This document shows positions 15,201 to 27,560 of a stretch of DNA of 64,000 nucleotides, in pieces. Origin of the DNA: Adineta ricciae (Eukaryota; Rotifera; Eurotatoria; Adinetida; Adinetidae). Each line of letters opens with the position of its first letter. Position 1 is the stretch's first letter. The position numbers and the translations under genes are program-made. The notes under the pieces were generated by a model that saw only the letters and a list, made by a program, of their open reading frames with translations, had not been told where the DNA came from and made no database searches. The stretch lies in NCBI GenBank assembly GCA_905250025.1, contig CAJNOJ010000046.1, positions 456,061 through 520,060 on the forward strand, read 5' to 3'.

Positions 15201-16381
15201 AAAACTCGATTGTGACGAACAATATTGTTGAGAACATTAAATTGACGTACAAGATGAAAGAAATTCGGCGAGTCAGGGGAATTTTTTGCTGTTAATCGGA
15301 GACGCATTTCAATTGGATCACCTGTAACTGTATGTTGACATTGAAAGGTACGTTCCTAAGCGAGAGAATAGAAAACAGGATATCGAGACGATTTAAGATG
15401 AACAAACTTACATCGCCAATATATTCAAAAGAGTAAAGAGTCGCTCCGTCAAATGCCACATCTTTCAGAACGTTTTTATGTTGAAGAATCTGAAAGAAAA
15501 TGTGAAGTTTCGACGAATTTAGAAACAAATTTTACCATCTCTCGACGCATTTTACGTTGGACGACCATTTCTTCCGGATTGAAGTCTAAACGAATAAAAA
15601 CAACCAACCATTTCATCATCTAGTCGTAATAAAAACTTCCTTTCTTACCAATATGATATTGATACAATTGCCATGACGGTTTTGATAAAATCCGAATATA
15701 ATTCGCAACAATACTAATTGGATCACCGCTGACACCTACAGAGAGATTTCAATTACATAGAATCATTTCTATGATGACTTTAATCTACCTCGTTTATCTT
15801 CGATATGACTTGGTTTTGTTTTGGGCGGAGCTGTGTTTGACCATGGTGTGCCCCGTCCTGAGCCACCCTGACGTTCGCCAGTTGACAGAGCAGCGAAATC
15901 CGAAACAAGATGTTCGACGCCTTTGCCACGTGGTGCTGTCATGATAACTGGTGCATTGCCACGGCGAGGTTTATCAACTGTTGACTTTGTTGTTGAAGAT
16001 ACAGGCTGAATTATAATTAGATATGTTTGTTAACAGTTAGAAACTCGACACTTTACTTGAAAAGTAGTGCCTGTTGATGTTGCCGGTTGTTTCTCGGTTG
16101 GTGTAGCTGTTGTTAGAACTATTGACGATTTCGAAGAAAGTTTCAGGTAAAAGATATTTTTTGGGGAAAAAGGTCAAACTTGATGAGGCCGAGCTGATCG
16201 TGGAAAATGTTGAAGCAGCTACAGCAGCATTGGCAAATGCACCTGGCCGAGGACTAGATTCCGTTTGACCAGCTAATAAATCGATACATAGATACACGTG
16301 AGCAAAATATCGAAGAATCAACGAACTTAAATTAAACAAATTAGCTCGGCCACGTCCACGGGCACGTCCAACTGATTCCAT
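12291..16381 (-). CDS. PIWI-subfamily Argonaute protein
   Basis: RNA-guided silencing protein of the PIWI clade, expected to bind piRNAs and repress transposons. The start at 16381 reads [15 protein letters not shown]: arginine-glycine repeats of the kind methylated for Tudor-protein binding. An exon near 15900-15800 carries more RG/GG sequence. A PAZ-type region ([18 protein letters not shown], near 14950) is followed by the PIWI domain. Visible catalytic elements are the first Asp in VIGMDSYHD (near 13370), the second Asp in [13 protein letters not shown] (near 13000) and the His in [13 protein letters not shown] (near 12610); QELMDGL (near 13190) may supply the glutamate finger. The DDH slicer triad therefore appears intact. 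It ends LADRLFYL with TAA at 12291-12293. Many introns of about 50 bases. Bdelloids are known for expanded Argonaute/PIWI families; which member this is cannot be told here. Confidence 0.92.
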
Positions 16382-17968
16382 GATTGATAATCAAACTTCA
16401 ATCCGTGAAAGTCGATCAACTGTAATAGAAAATAATGAAACTACTTTGTTTTTAATGAACGAAAAAATCCGTTTTCATACAACAGATTTTGATACGTTAA
16501 ATTCAACTTGAAGATATTTGCTTTATCTTTTCAGCTAAAGCAGTGTTTTGTTCTCCCCTAATATTCGATTACTTTCAGACTATTCTATACTTTTTCCGAC
16601 GGATTCTCCACGTGGATATTCAGATCCACGCTGTCTTTTCCAGGCATGTGTAGAATAATGAACTACAATGAACGGTCATTTGTAAGAAGAGGAAAAAAAA
16701 CCCGACCAGTTTCGATACGCACATTTGTCTCTATCTATATGAACAATCGAAATTCGAATCGAGGGTTAGCAGAAGATGAAGAAAGCTCATGGACAAATGA
16801 AAATTCTTTCATCATTATAAAAATGAAATCAATAACCTTAATAAGCAGTTTTTGTGTCGTACATTTCTATCAGCATATCAATGATTACCATAAAGACATC
16901 ATTGCTGACATTTTACATTTTAATAATCAATAATTAGGAACAAAATGCAGGAACCATAGTTTTTACATTATTTGATCATGATACTCTAATTATTCGAGAT
17001 ATTTTGCAAAGGATGCATAAAAATAACTTGACAAAAATATTTTTCCTTTAAAACTTCATAGATTTCATAAGTACGAAAGAAATGCTTCCATCCTGTCGAC
17101 AATGGAATCAGCTAAAGTTTTGCAAAGTAAATATCGCACTAGAAAAGGATTGAAAGCACAGTAGAGAGTGTTCTTAGTCAAAACATGCCAAAAAAAAAGA
17201 ATAGACTACTATCGTTTCTCTTGTTAGAAAAGAAATATATGTTAACGAAAGAGAAAATGCTTTCTTCTCTTCAGAATGGAATCTCTTGATTACGCCTACT
17301 TAAACCAGTTTTTGACAAGATCAATAAAAAGTACACAAGGTTTTTTTTTTCAAAGCCAGTTTATTTGATTCGTTCTGGGCGAAATCTAGGCAACAAATAT
17401 CCATATAATTTGACCTTCGATTTCTCTCGTACATATACCTATCAATTATAAAATTATAACATATGACTTTCTCCATTATTATCTTATGTAATATTCACTT
17501 GATAATAATTATGTGAGAACCTGTGTTCTTTTTTCCTTTATATACTTTTGGGTACATATTTTGATTAGTATGACCCCCTTTTTTTCCTTCTCTATATTAG
17601 CAACGCTAGTATGGAGTTATTTTCGTCGTAGTCTTTTTTTTCTCTCGGTATCGAATGAAAGCATTTTCTTCGCAACAACAACTCTTGCTCTGTTCCTTAC
17701 GTCCTGTTTTCTAAGCGTCTGACAGAACGGCAAATGTGCGTTGGTATATGTTCTAGCTGGAGGAAACAGAAAATCTTAGGCTTTTTCCTCTCGTTTTTTA
17801 TGTGCGACTCGAAACGTCTGTATGAGGACAAAAACAACATAAGCGTGTTTTTCACATCGAGAAAAGAACTAGATACTTTGTTTTCCGCGTTTTGTTTTAC
17901 TATTTCGCTAGTTATTTTTGTTATTGTAGATTGATTATTATTAAAAACTTTGTCAACATATAAAAATC
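16382..17968. other. Intergenic interval PIWI / glycogen phosphorylase
   Basis: About 1.6 kb between two divergently transcribed genes, AT-rich with T-runs. Short open frames (16646-16933 plus, 17513-17722 plus, 17734-17934 plus) show no recognisable domain, start context or splice continuity and look like chance. The interval probably holds both promoters and 5' untranslated regions; I see no clear motif. Confidence 0.5.
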
Positions 17969-20900
17969 ATGTCAAAATCATCGACAACAGTTCCATTAAC
18001 CGATAAGGATCGTCGTAAACAAATTTCGATTCGAGGTCTACCAGTCTTGGAAAACGTTGCATCAGTTAAGAAAACTTTCAATCGTCATTTACATTTTACA
18101 ATTGTCAAAGATCGTAATGTTGCTACCAATCGTGATTACTATTTGTCAACAGCATATACGGTACGCGATCATCTCGTTGGTCGATGGATTCGCACCCAAC
18201 AGCATTATTATGAAACGGATCCCAAACGTGTTTATTATTTGTCATTGGAATATTACATGGGACGATCTTTATCAAATATGATGATCAATCTTGGCATTGA
18301 ATCAGAATTGGATGAAGCTTTATATGAAGTATGAATTGACAAATGAAAACTCGGCAATTTCTTGTTATTTGTTCGTGTCTATTTAGCTTGGCTTATCGAT
18401 CGAAGAATTAGAAGATTTTGAAGAGGATGCTGGTTTAGGTAATGGTGGTCTTGGTCGACTTGCCGCTTGTTTTCTTGACTCAATGGCTACATTGGGATTA
18501 GCTGGTTATGGTTATGGTTTACGGTAAAAATGAAAATCTTGGATTTGTTCGCTTTTCTAAATGGTTTGCCTTTTCTTTATTGTTAATTAGTTATGAATTT
18601 GGTATATTTCAACAAACAATTAAGGATGGTTTTCAATGTGAAGAGCCTGACGATTGGTAATGAACCGGAAATAATTGATGGCATTCTTTATGTCGATAGT
18701 TATGTATAGGTTACGTTACGGAAATCCATGGGAAATTCCTCGACCAGAATATCAAATACCTGTGAATCTCTATGGTCGTGTTGTTGAACAAGATGGAAAG
18801 GCAAAATGGGTTGATACCAAAGTATGATTTATTCAATATATAAAATCGAAAAACAATGAGATTCCATATTTATTTAGGTGATTATGGCAATGCCATACGA
18901 TACACCGGTGCCTGGCTATAATAATAATGTAAACAATTTTGTTTTGAGAATCTTTTTCGAAATATGTTTTTCAACTTTTAGGTCGTTAATACTCTTCGCT
19001 TATGGAGTGCTAAAGCAGCTCAAAAATTCAATTTTCAATTTTGTTCGTATTCAATTTTCTTATTCAAAATGATTTTATACATAAATTCAATTTTAGTTAA
19101 TGATGGAGACTATCTCAATGCTGTCAGCGATCAAAGTTTAGCTGAAAATGTAACACGGGTTCTTTATCCAAATGATAATGTAATTATCCATCTATTTAAC
19201 TTCAAAGCTAGACAAGCTTTTCTCCTTTGTTCTACGTAGTATATGCAAGGAAAAGAACTTCGTTTGAAACAAGAATATTTTCTTGTGGCTGCAACTTTAT
19301 CCGATATTATCCGACGATACAAGCATTCAAAATTTGGCGTCACTGCATCAACACGTGATGATTTCAGTACATTTCCCGATAAAGTAAGTTTATACATCGT
19401 TTCCTGACTGAAATTCACACGCAATCTTTCGATAAAACTAACAGGTTGCGATACAAATGAATGATACACATCCGGCGTTGACTGTCGCAGAATTGATGCG
19501 TTTGTTAATTGATGTCGAAGGTTTATCATGGGATCGAGCTTGGGACATAACAAAACGATCATGCGCTTATACCAATCATACGTTGATGCCTGAAGCTGTT
19601 GAACGATGGTCAGTGGGGTTATTGCAACATGTTTTACCACGACATTTACAAATTATTTATGACATCAATTTACGTCATCTTCAAGTAAAAGAAAGAATCT
19701 AAAAATCATTTTCGCGAGATTACCTTGTATGATGTTTTATTCAAGGAAGTAGCTACTCGTTATCCAGGTGATCACGGTCGTCTTCAAGCTCTTTCGGTTG
19801 TCGAAGAAGGTGGAGATAAACGAATCAATATGGCCTATTTAGCTATTATTGTATGTCTAAAATTCTCGATTCTTGAATACGATGATCGGTTTTGATACAT
19901 AGGGATCTCATGCAGTGAATGGTGTTGCACAAATTCATTCAGAATTATTGAAAACAACTTTGTAAAATTTTCTTTCATTTAATATATTTACTTGAAAGGT
20001 ATTTCTATTTGATATTAGATTCAAGTCGTTCTATGAATTATCGCCAGAAAAATTTCAAAATAAAACAAATGGAATTACTCCACGTCGTTGGCTAGTTCTA
20101 AGCAATCCTAATTTGAGTGATGCAATTGCTGAAGTAAGACAAATTGTTTTCACCGAAAACAACTCTTCATGAAGAACGTATTTAGAAAGTCGGAGAAAAT
20201 TGGATCACAAATCTCGATGAATTGAAAACTTTACGAGAATTCGCCGACAATGAGATGTTCTTGCGGGACATTCAACGTGTCAAGCAAGAAAATAAACAAC
20301 GTTTAGCTGAATGGCTTTTGAAAACACACAATCAAAAGATCAATCCGTTGTCATTGTATGATATGCAGGTGAAACGTATTCATGAATATAAACGACAACT
20401 ATTGAACGTTTTACATATTATTACTCTATACAATCGAATTAAAGCGAATCCCAATGGAAAATATGTACCAAGAACAGTGATGATTGGCGGAAAGGTTTAT
20501 ATAAAAACGAAAAAAACTTTCATGATGTGATGCTTTTCTTTCTAGGCTGCTCCTGGTTATCATATGGCAAAGAAGATTATCAAATTGGTACGTGTTGCAG
20601 TGTTATCAAGAATTGCATCGAAAATTCGTTTCTGTTTAGGTTAATAGTGTTGGTAAAATTGTTAACAATGATCCGGTGGTTGGTGATCGTTTGAAAGTCG
20701 TTTATCTTGAAAATGTAAATGATCTTTTGTGTCAGATGAGGGTCTTCCTTCTAAGTAATCGATGAAATTTTAGTATCGTGTGACTATGGCTGAGCAAATT
20801 ATTCCAGCAGCTGATTTATCTGAACAAATCTCTCTTGCCGGCATGGAAGCGAGTGGCACATCTAATATGAAGTTCATGTTGAATGGAGCGTTGACAATCT

Positions 20901-21601
20901 GTACATTGGATGGAGCAAACGTTGAAATGGCTGAAGAAGTTGGCAATGACAATATTTTTATCTTTGGCATGACAGTCGAAGAAGTTGAAAAACGCAGACA
21001 AGAAGGGTATGAGAACAATTTGAGATAAGATTGAAAATGTCAATGGTTGCCTTAGATATCGCGCACGAAATTTTTATGAAAAGATTCCTGAACTCAAACA
21101 AGCATTGGATCAAATTAACAGCGGATACTTCTCACCGGAGGATCCCGAATTATTTCATGACATTGTCAATAGTTTATTATGCGAACATGGCGATCAGTAT
21201 GTATCTTTGGATTGAAGAGATAGAATAGATATCGTTTTCGTATGCGTTTTAGTTATATGCTCTTAGCTGATTATGAAAGTTACATTCAGTGTCAAGGACG
21301 GGTTGATGAACTTTTCAAAGTAAACCAGTTTCATTTGGTCAGGTTTCTTGACAACAGGTTCTCTTCTTCCTAGGATCCACTTGCCTGGACGAAGAAAAGT
21401 CTTTTGAACATTGCTGCATCGGGTAAATTTTCAAGCGATCGTACTATTGCGGAATATGCTCGCGAGATCTGGGGTGTTCAACCAGCACTTCAACCATTAC
21501 CTAATCCCCATGAAGGTCGACCTGGCACGAAAAATGAAGGCGAAGAAACACATGGTTCATCAGCATCACTTCAAGATTCAGCCAAAAAGAACGAACAATA
21601 G
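17969..21601 (+). CDS. Glycogen phosphorylase
   Basis: Cytosolic PLP enzyme that releases glucose-1-phosphate from glycogen. Start at 17969 ([20 protein letters not shown]). The regulatory N-terminal segment [16 protein letters not shown] keeps the serine that phosphorylase kinase modifies in animal enzymes. Catalytic-core blocks follow in order: [90 protein letters not shown] and [20 protein letters not shown]. The lysine of the last block (NMKF) is the PLP-binding lysine of the family. About fifteen introns. The end adds a polar extension and stops at 21599-21601. Near-full length at about 850-880 residues. The single-gene animal form cannot be assigned to muscle, liver or brain type. Confidence 0.95.
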
Positions 21602-22919
21602 TCAATCATAGCCCTCTACTTTACCATTTAGCCAATAGTTCAATTAATCAAATAGACTTTTCCCATCAGTTCTTACTATTTCATACAGTTTACTCTATCA
21701 CATCTTACGACGAAATAAATCTATTAATAAAATTGCAAATCATTAATATTAGTGTGGAAGGAAAAAATGCACAAATATCTTATATAATCAACAAAACGGA
21801 TGTGTGACTGTTATGGAAAATCTTTTCTTTTTAGATTGATGATTCCATTCTTTTCTAAAACAGAAAAGAACAGAGTGAATGATCATAGGCGTGAAGCATT
21901 ACGCATTAACAGTTGTGACGATCTCTAAGGTAAACAGAAGCGCTATATAGGTCAATTGGAGAAAGTAATTCACAAACTATAACCAAAGTCCATCCAGAAC
22001 TAATTTTCTACATATTCGAGAATCTTCTCAGGAAACTGTATTCTATATCACTGTATGTGAAGGAGTGCTTTTTTATCTCTTAATTAGTTTAACGTTGTAT
22101 ATTATCTGTCATTCTAAACTAAGCAGTTAGCAATAAAAAAGGTTTAAGTATTCGTTTGTTATGCGGATTTATTGCTCAAGAATGCTTTGCATGGGTTGTA
22201 CATCGTTTAGATACAGAAGATGAAGTGGGCAACATAATAAACAGCGTGGAAGAAGAAGCATACTGATGAAAACAAAATTGAAGGACACGACGCAAGGATG
22301 GTCGCTAATACTGATGTTTTACTTTCGTTGTTCTAAAAAGAATTGCGGGGTTTTTGTTAACGAATTTGTGTGAGCGACCCTCGTTGTGGAACGTACCAGA
22401 TTTTTTTTGTAATCGATAAGATCCGCCCATAGCCGGACACGGTCATCAATTCCTTCGATAGAATTCTGGTCCGGGGGTAAAAATGGAAGCTTGAGGTCCA
22501 CCGTCTCAAAACAAGTCACTTTGACCTTCAATCAGCTAGTACTTAATTCGACAATCTATATGCCATAGTTCGTGAGAAATGAGATAAATATCTTTTCTCT
22601 GCGCATCCAGTGTGCATTTGTATGATGACCAGAGACATCTAGAGAGGCTTTTATTCAATACGACAATTTTCTAACTCGTTACTTGCAGTTCTTTGTTCGT
22701 AGTGAATGGATGAACGAAAAACGAAGGTAAAAAGTAAGACGATGTATAGAAGAAAAGTATATATTCATTATCGATTATTTAACTCATATCAAGTCATATA
22801 ATTACGTCATCCTTCAGTCGATTTGATTCTATTTTCTTATTGCTGTGTAAATGTACAATGACTCATTATTCTTTCGTAAACTTTCAGATCACTAAAGAAT
22901 CATTTTATTCTAATTAACA
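21602..22919. other. Intergenic interval glycogen phosphorylase / RCC1
   Basis: About 1.3 kb. The first part is probably the phosphorylase 3' untranslated region (AATAAA-like signals near 21715). The rest has no recognised gene. One minus-strand open frame of 70 codons (22319-22531) lies in locally less AT-rich sequence and includes ETVDLKLPFLPPDQNSIEG; I do not recognise it. It could be a fragment of a mobile or acquired gene or chance. Confidence 0.4.
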
Positions 22920-24847
22920 ATGCCCGCTTCCGGTAAGTTAACTGATAAATGCTATAAGTAACATGATACTTGACTGTTTTAGTTCGGAAAAAAGCTGGTC
23001 GATCGTCACCAAAAAACAAACAAGCAGCAACAACTAAATCGAAAAAACGTACACTCGAAGACGACAGTGATCTTCACGATGGTTCGTAGAATTTCAAAGC
23101 AACCTTTTCATTTCATTATTCTCTTCAAAATAGATTTACACAATGGAGATAGCCATCCACAAAAACGAACTAGGCCAGCACCTGATGTCGTTCATCTGAC
23201 AAGTAAATATCTCAAAATTTTAGAAAAAAACGATTAGAGGCTAGCTTGTTCTCCTTCGTCTCTAGACGGTCATGCAACAAAGGCCAAATCGCGTGCAAAA
23301 ACTCCTTCAGCATCATCCGTCGTCAATGTGTCTTGTCCATCGTTTTCGCTTTCAACGGCTGGTCAAGTCTTAGCTGTTGGTGATAATGGCATGGCACAAC
23401 TGGGTTTGAAAAGTGCGATTAGTGAACGACAAAATCCTCAACCAGTACCATTACCTGAACTTGTTGTACAAATCGCTTGCGGTCCGCTGCATTCCGTTTG
23501 TTTGACACAAAAAAATCAAATCTATACATTTGGTTGTAATGATGAACATGCATTAGGCAGAGCGGATGTCAATGACGAAGATGACGACGAAGCTGATCAA
23601 TTTGGATTAGTTGATCTGAGTGGAGTTATGGATGTTAATCAAGAAAAGATTGTTCAAATAGTAGCCGGCGATAGTCATACATTAGTATTATCGGATGCGG
23701 GGAAAGTTTATGGTAAGACAGAAGAAATTGTTTTCTTGCTAGAAATTACTCGTTATCTTGTTCACGAATAGGTTGGGGTACATTTCGTTCGAGTACAGCG
23801 GGCGTATATGGTCTCGTACAGAAAGGTGTTATGGCAAAGACTCCTGTTGAAATAGTTTTACCGGAAAAAATTGTGAAATTAGCAAGTGGTTATGACTTTG
23901 TTTTGTTTCTCAGTGAAACTGGACATGTTTACTCGTGTGGAAACGGTGAAACGGGTCAACTTGCTCGATTAAATCGTTACGCAGCCGAAGATGGCCTACG
24001 CGGTGGCATTGGTAAAGAATTTTAGATTGAAATATCTTTTGTTAAATGAAAATCTAACTTCGTTCGTCTTTAGATCGACTAATCCGACCTGCACCGATCA
24101 TTTATAATCGAATGGGAATTAAAGCAAGAAATTTACTATTTGACGATATTTTCACTGGCTCACATCACTTCTTTTTGAAAGTACATGGTCATGATTGGAT
24201 CTTAGGTGGCGGACTAAATAATTTTAATCAACTCGGTAAGTCAAGAGATCGGAGTCAGTATCGCTATAAGACTGCGAAAAATTCTTCCTCTTCAATCATC
24301 TTATATGAACAGTATAGTGACAAGATTTTCACTTTGATTTAGGTTTACCATCCGATGAACCAGTTTATTTTCCGACATTTATTCCATCCCTCGAAGGTAA
24401 AAAATGGGTGAAATTTTCCGGTGGACTACATCACACACTTGGTCTCACTGCAAATGGTAATAGACAACTGTATTCATTCGAAACTAACTTCTACTTGTTC
24501 TTCTTCATCTAGGTGAAGTATATGCTATAGGCCGACATCATGAAGGTCAATTGGGTATTGATCAATTGACCGGACAGCTCACTGAACCAACATTGATCCC
24601 AAACCTATCGGATATTGTTGACATATCTTGTGGCAATCATGTTTCATTTGTGATCAATCGATCTGGTAAAGTCTTTTCATTTGGAGCTGGCACGTCCTTA
24701 CAACATGGTCATGGTCAACAAGATGTAAAAATTCCGCGAATGATGTCATCGAAATACATGGATATTAAAATGGCTCTTAATATAGCTGTTGGCGCTCAGC
24801 ACACCTTATTTCTTACACATGATAACCCTAAAAAAGATGAAAATTAG
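22920..24847 (+). CDS. RCC1: Regulator of chromosome condensation 1 (Ran GEF)
   Basis: Chromatin-bound nucleotide-exchange factor for Ran, with a seven-bladed propeller. The start ATG at 22920 gives a tiny first exon (MPAS), then a basic nuclear-localisation region (VRKKAGRSSPKNKQ, KSKKRTLEDD). RCC1 repeats follow: LAVGDNGMAQLGLK, IYTFGCNDEHALGR, VAGDSHTLVLSDAGKVYGWG across a splice, VYSCGNGETGQLARLNR, VYAIGRHHEGQLGID and VFSFGAGTSLQHGHG. It ends HTLFLTHDNPKKDEN with TAG at 24845-24847. About 480 residues with roughly eight introns. Its last 47 coding bases reappear immediately after the N at 48077, which marks the start of the second copy of the downstream block. Assignment to RCC1 rather than another RCC1-repeat protein rests on the basic N-tail and the acidic insert DVNDEDDDEADQFGLVD. 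Confidence 0.92.
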
Positions 24848-25800
24848 TTGAGAAGAAAAGATTATTCTTTGTTATTGTTGTTTGCTTTTTTATGTCACGA
24901 ATTTTCCCTTTTTTTTGCTATTATGTGGAATTTTTTTTCCTTATGAATTTTTTGTCATTTGCTTAACATAAATAAAACAGAAAGATGAATTTGAAATGAA
25001 CATAAATCTGTGCATTCATTTCGAATGTCTGTTTATTTTTTTCCTGTATGAATTAAATAAAAGAAAAGTAGACGCTTGCATTTCACTTTAGACTTGATGT
25101 CGAATCATTTTTCTTCTTTTGTTTCTAACCATGGTCAATCACATGTCGAGAAAAACCTTCGATTCACTGTCAAAGGCTCCGCCTTTGCGAAATACACAAG
25201 CATGCTTGTGATGAATGATAGTCTGTACTGGATAATCTATGAGTCATAATTATTGAACAATTTACTCTCTCAAAAAGACAGTTGAGTACAAATTCTTTGG
25301 ATAGTTCATCTTGAATATTCAACATTATCAAGTAGGAAACAACAACAAAGAAAAAACGTGAAAAAGGAGCTGAAGAAAAAGAAACATCCATCGTTGTAAC
25401 TGTGTCTATTTGAATGCAAGTTTGTATTATAAAAAAGAGAAGTATAAGAGAAGAGAAACAAGAACAAGGAAAGAAATGAAAAATACACAAATCGTGTTGT
25501 AACAAGAAGAAAAAGAAAGTGATGTTCACTTGTCAATAGCTGAGAACCTATCTACATAAATAGTCAATTTACCATCCTCATCTTTAATAATATATATATG
25601 TATACGTATATATTTGTAAGAAACATTAAAGGAAAATAGCAAACAAAAATACGAGGAAATCTCTCTGATAATGATGGTCAAATTGTAAACAAAATATCCA
25701 ACAAAGAGAAAGAATGGTGAAATGCTTTTTTTTTCTCCATTGACAACACACATACACACTCGGTTTCGACTAGCACAACAATAGATGATCTTTTATTCAG
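24848..25800. other. Convergent 3' interval RCC1 / ILRUN
   Basis: About 950 bases between two convergent genes. It contains AATAAA signals (near 24970 and 25058), long A/T-rich tracts and a TA-rich run (near 25588-25615). Open frames on the minus strand (25170-25529) are compositional. The part 25305-25592 is unusually similar to its counterpart in the second copy, with 4 substitutions counted in about 288 bases, while the sequence just before it (25141-25300) is much more diverged. Confidence 0.6.
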
Positions 25801-26928
25801 TTAAAATGTGTCTAAAGAATTGTCGTCAGTCATTCCATTTGACGATGACGAAGGGTCCGATGGTTGATGATTGATGTTATTCGTTCGAGAGTATTCCTAA
25901 ACATTCATCAAGACAATTATTCGAAGTTCTCATTGCAAAACTCACTGTAACAGGCACAACAGGATAGTTCGTCCAGCCGGGCACATTATTAGTGTCGGTA
26001 TTTGGCCCTAAATCAACAAATTAGTCGTCAGTTTCATTTCACAAGTCATTTCGTTTACATCTCGTTGGTTGAAAAGGATTTGTTGGAGAAGTCTGATGAA
26101 GTAAATTATTTGACGGCTGAATATTCATTTCATGTGGTTCACCAACGTTCATACCGAGAGAATGACATTGCTCAAGCTGTTGAGTGATTCCCATTAGTCC
26201 GCCTTCTTCAACGCTCGCAATTAACCAAATCGGATCTGAATGAAGCAATTTCGAGTTCTCAATTCAAATTAGCTAATATTTATCCTACCTCCAAAGGGTA
26301 CGCCAGCTGAAGTGAATAGACGCCACTGTGATCTGATGATTTTCGGCGTGAATGGACTGGTTATATCAACCGAAATGTTTGTTTGTTCACCTGGTGCTAG
26401 TGAACCAACATAGATTTCATCACGATCTTGCAATCGATCACCGTTAACAAATCTCAATGAGCAGTTCGTTGGCCATGGTTCACTGCCTGAAAAAAAAACA
26501 GCAGATCATTTCACTTCGTATTCAATTCCATTGACTTACCAGAATTTTGTACACGCCAAGTTTTAACAAATCTGGTATTGGGTGGAATGGCTTCACCTTC
26601 GCCAACAGTAACATCGGCAACAAAACGCATTTGTGGAATCTTATCTGTCGGCATTTCAGCATCATAGTACGCAAGAATAGCTTCGTTTAAATTCCTAGAA
26701 AAGATTCTCATAAATACTTGGACATTCTCCTTTTCTAAGTTACCAGTTGCTCATTTCAAGAAAGAAAGCACATCCTTCGTCCGTCAACATTGCATTTGTC
26801 GTCGCGCGAAATTGTGCAATTAGATCTTCTCGATTACTTGTAGTAATGGATCGTAATCTTTCCATTAGATCTTCGTCTAAATTCGCCATAGCAGGATTGG
26901 ATGATATAGGTTCTGAATCGACATCCAT
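25801..26928 (-). CDS. ILRUN: ILRUN (C6orf106-like) protein, copy 1
   Basis: In mammals ILRUN damps antiviral and inflammatory transcription by acting on IRF3 and p300/CBP. The N-terminal exon (MDVDSEPISSNPAMANLDED) carries a UBA-like segment with EDLIAQFRATTN and CAFFLEMSNW, which matches the family's CAFFLDMTNW. An NBR1-like FW domain follows: ILAYYDAEMPTDKIPQMRFV, DVTVGEGEAIPPNTRFVKTW, RVQNSG, then SLAPGEQTNISVDITSPFTP and SQWRLFTSAGVPFGG. The rest reads DPIWLIASVEEGGLMGITQQ and a low-complexity tail ending DDNSLDTF, TAA at 25801-25803. Six or so exons. About 280-290 residues, close to the human length. The second copy is at 49102-50231. Confidence 0.92.
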
Positions 26929-27314
26929 GGATCACAACACAGTAAATGAAATACAAAAAAAGAAATTCGATCTGAAAAACAAGCAGAATGAAAACATGAA
27001 CATATGATTGGCATTTTGTATATCTTGGTAAATAAATAACACTGGGTGTCCTCGAAAATGAAAGTACAGTGCCCTATTTCTTCTGAAGGTCTTTAAAAAT
27101 TTATATACAAGAAAGAGTTTGATGTTAAAATATAACTGATTTCTTTGACGAATCAATTTCCAAAGAAATGAAACACAGTGACGTCATTATTATTCTTTGT
27201 TTAATTATAAAATAAACAGAACAGAAAAAAAAGAGAATCAAACGAAATTATCAGATAATAGTATGTAATGTATATGGCGAAATATCCTGTATACGATAGT
27301 CTCCGTGACTTCGA

Positions 27315-27560
27315 TTAACGTATCAAAACCGTCGATAAATTTGGGATTGTCGAATGTATAATATTATGAATATGAAATGGAACATATACAAATGCTGAGT
27401 AAGTCACTAATGAAATAGCACAAAAGAAGATGCTCATCATCAAGATTCTTTCCCATGGTTCCATGACATAGAGTGTTGTTACTAAGAGAAACTGCATATA
27501 TAAATGCTGGAATGTTTGATATAGACAATTAAACCAAGAGGATTTTCTTGTTGGTTTCAT
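27315..27560 (-). CDS. Serine palmitoyltransferase small subunit, gene 1, copy 1
   Basis: Small activating subunit of serine palmitoyltransferase, the first enzyme of sphingolipid synthesis, in the ER membrane. Single exon, 81 residues. The family core is plain: YMQFLLVTTLYVMEPWERIL, followed by a hydrophobic helix (IFFCAISLVTYSAFVYVPFH) and HIHNIIH. The start MKPTRKSSWFNC is conserved in the second copy (50622-50867). It is the first of two adjacent family members on the same strand. Human has SPTSSA and SPTSSB; whether these two are one-to-one orthologues cannot be told. Confidence 0.88.
   Translation of the reverse strand: MKPTRKSSWFNCLYQTFQHLYMQFLLVTTLYVMEPWERILMMSIFFCAISLVTYSAFVYVPFHIHNIIHSTIPNLSTVLIR

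Noticed and set aside
16646-16933. 95-codon plus-strand frame between PIWI and glycogen phosphorylase
   Set aside because: No recognisable domain, no neighbouring exon and no second copy to test it; probably chance.
25171-25187. Short hairpin CAAAGGC..GCCTTTG near the RCC1/ILRUN 3' ends
   Set aside because: Not kept in the second copy, so no support for function.
25170-25529. 119-codon minus-strand frame rich in Phe, with a shorter counterpart at 48571-48837
   Set aside because: Composition of A/T-rich non-coding DNA; the frame diverges at its end between copies. The base-level conservation of the tract is reported separately.
25588-25615. TA-rich run considered as a mobile-element target or replication feature
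   Set aside because: Simple AT repeat with ordinary length variation between copies and no element nearby.
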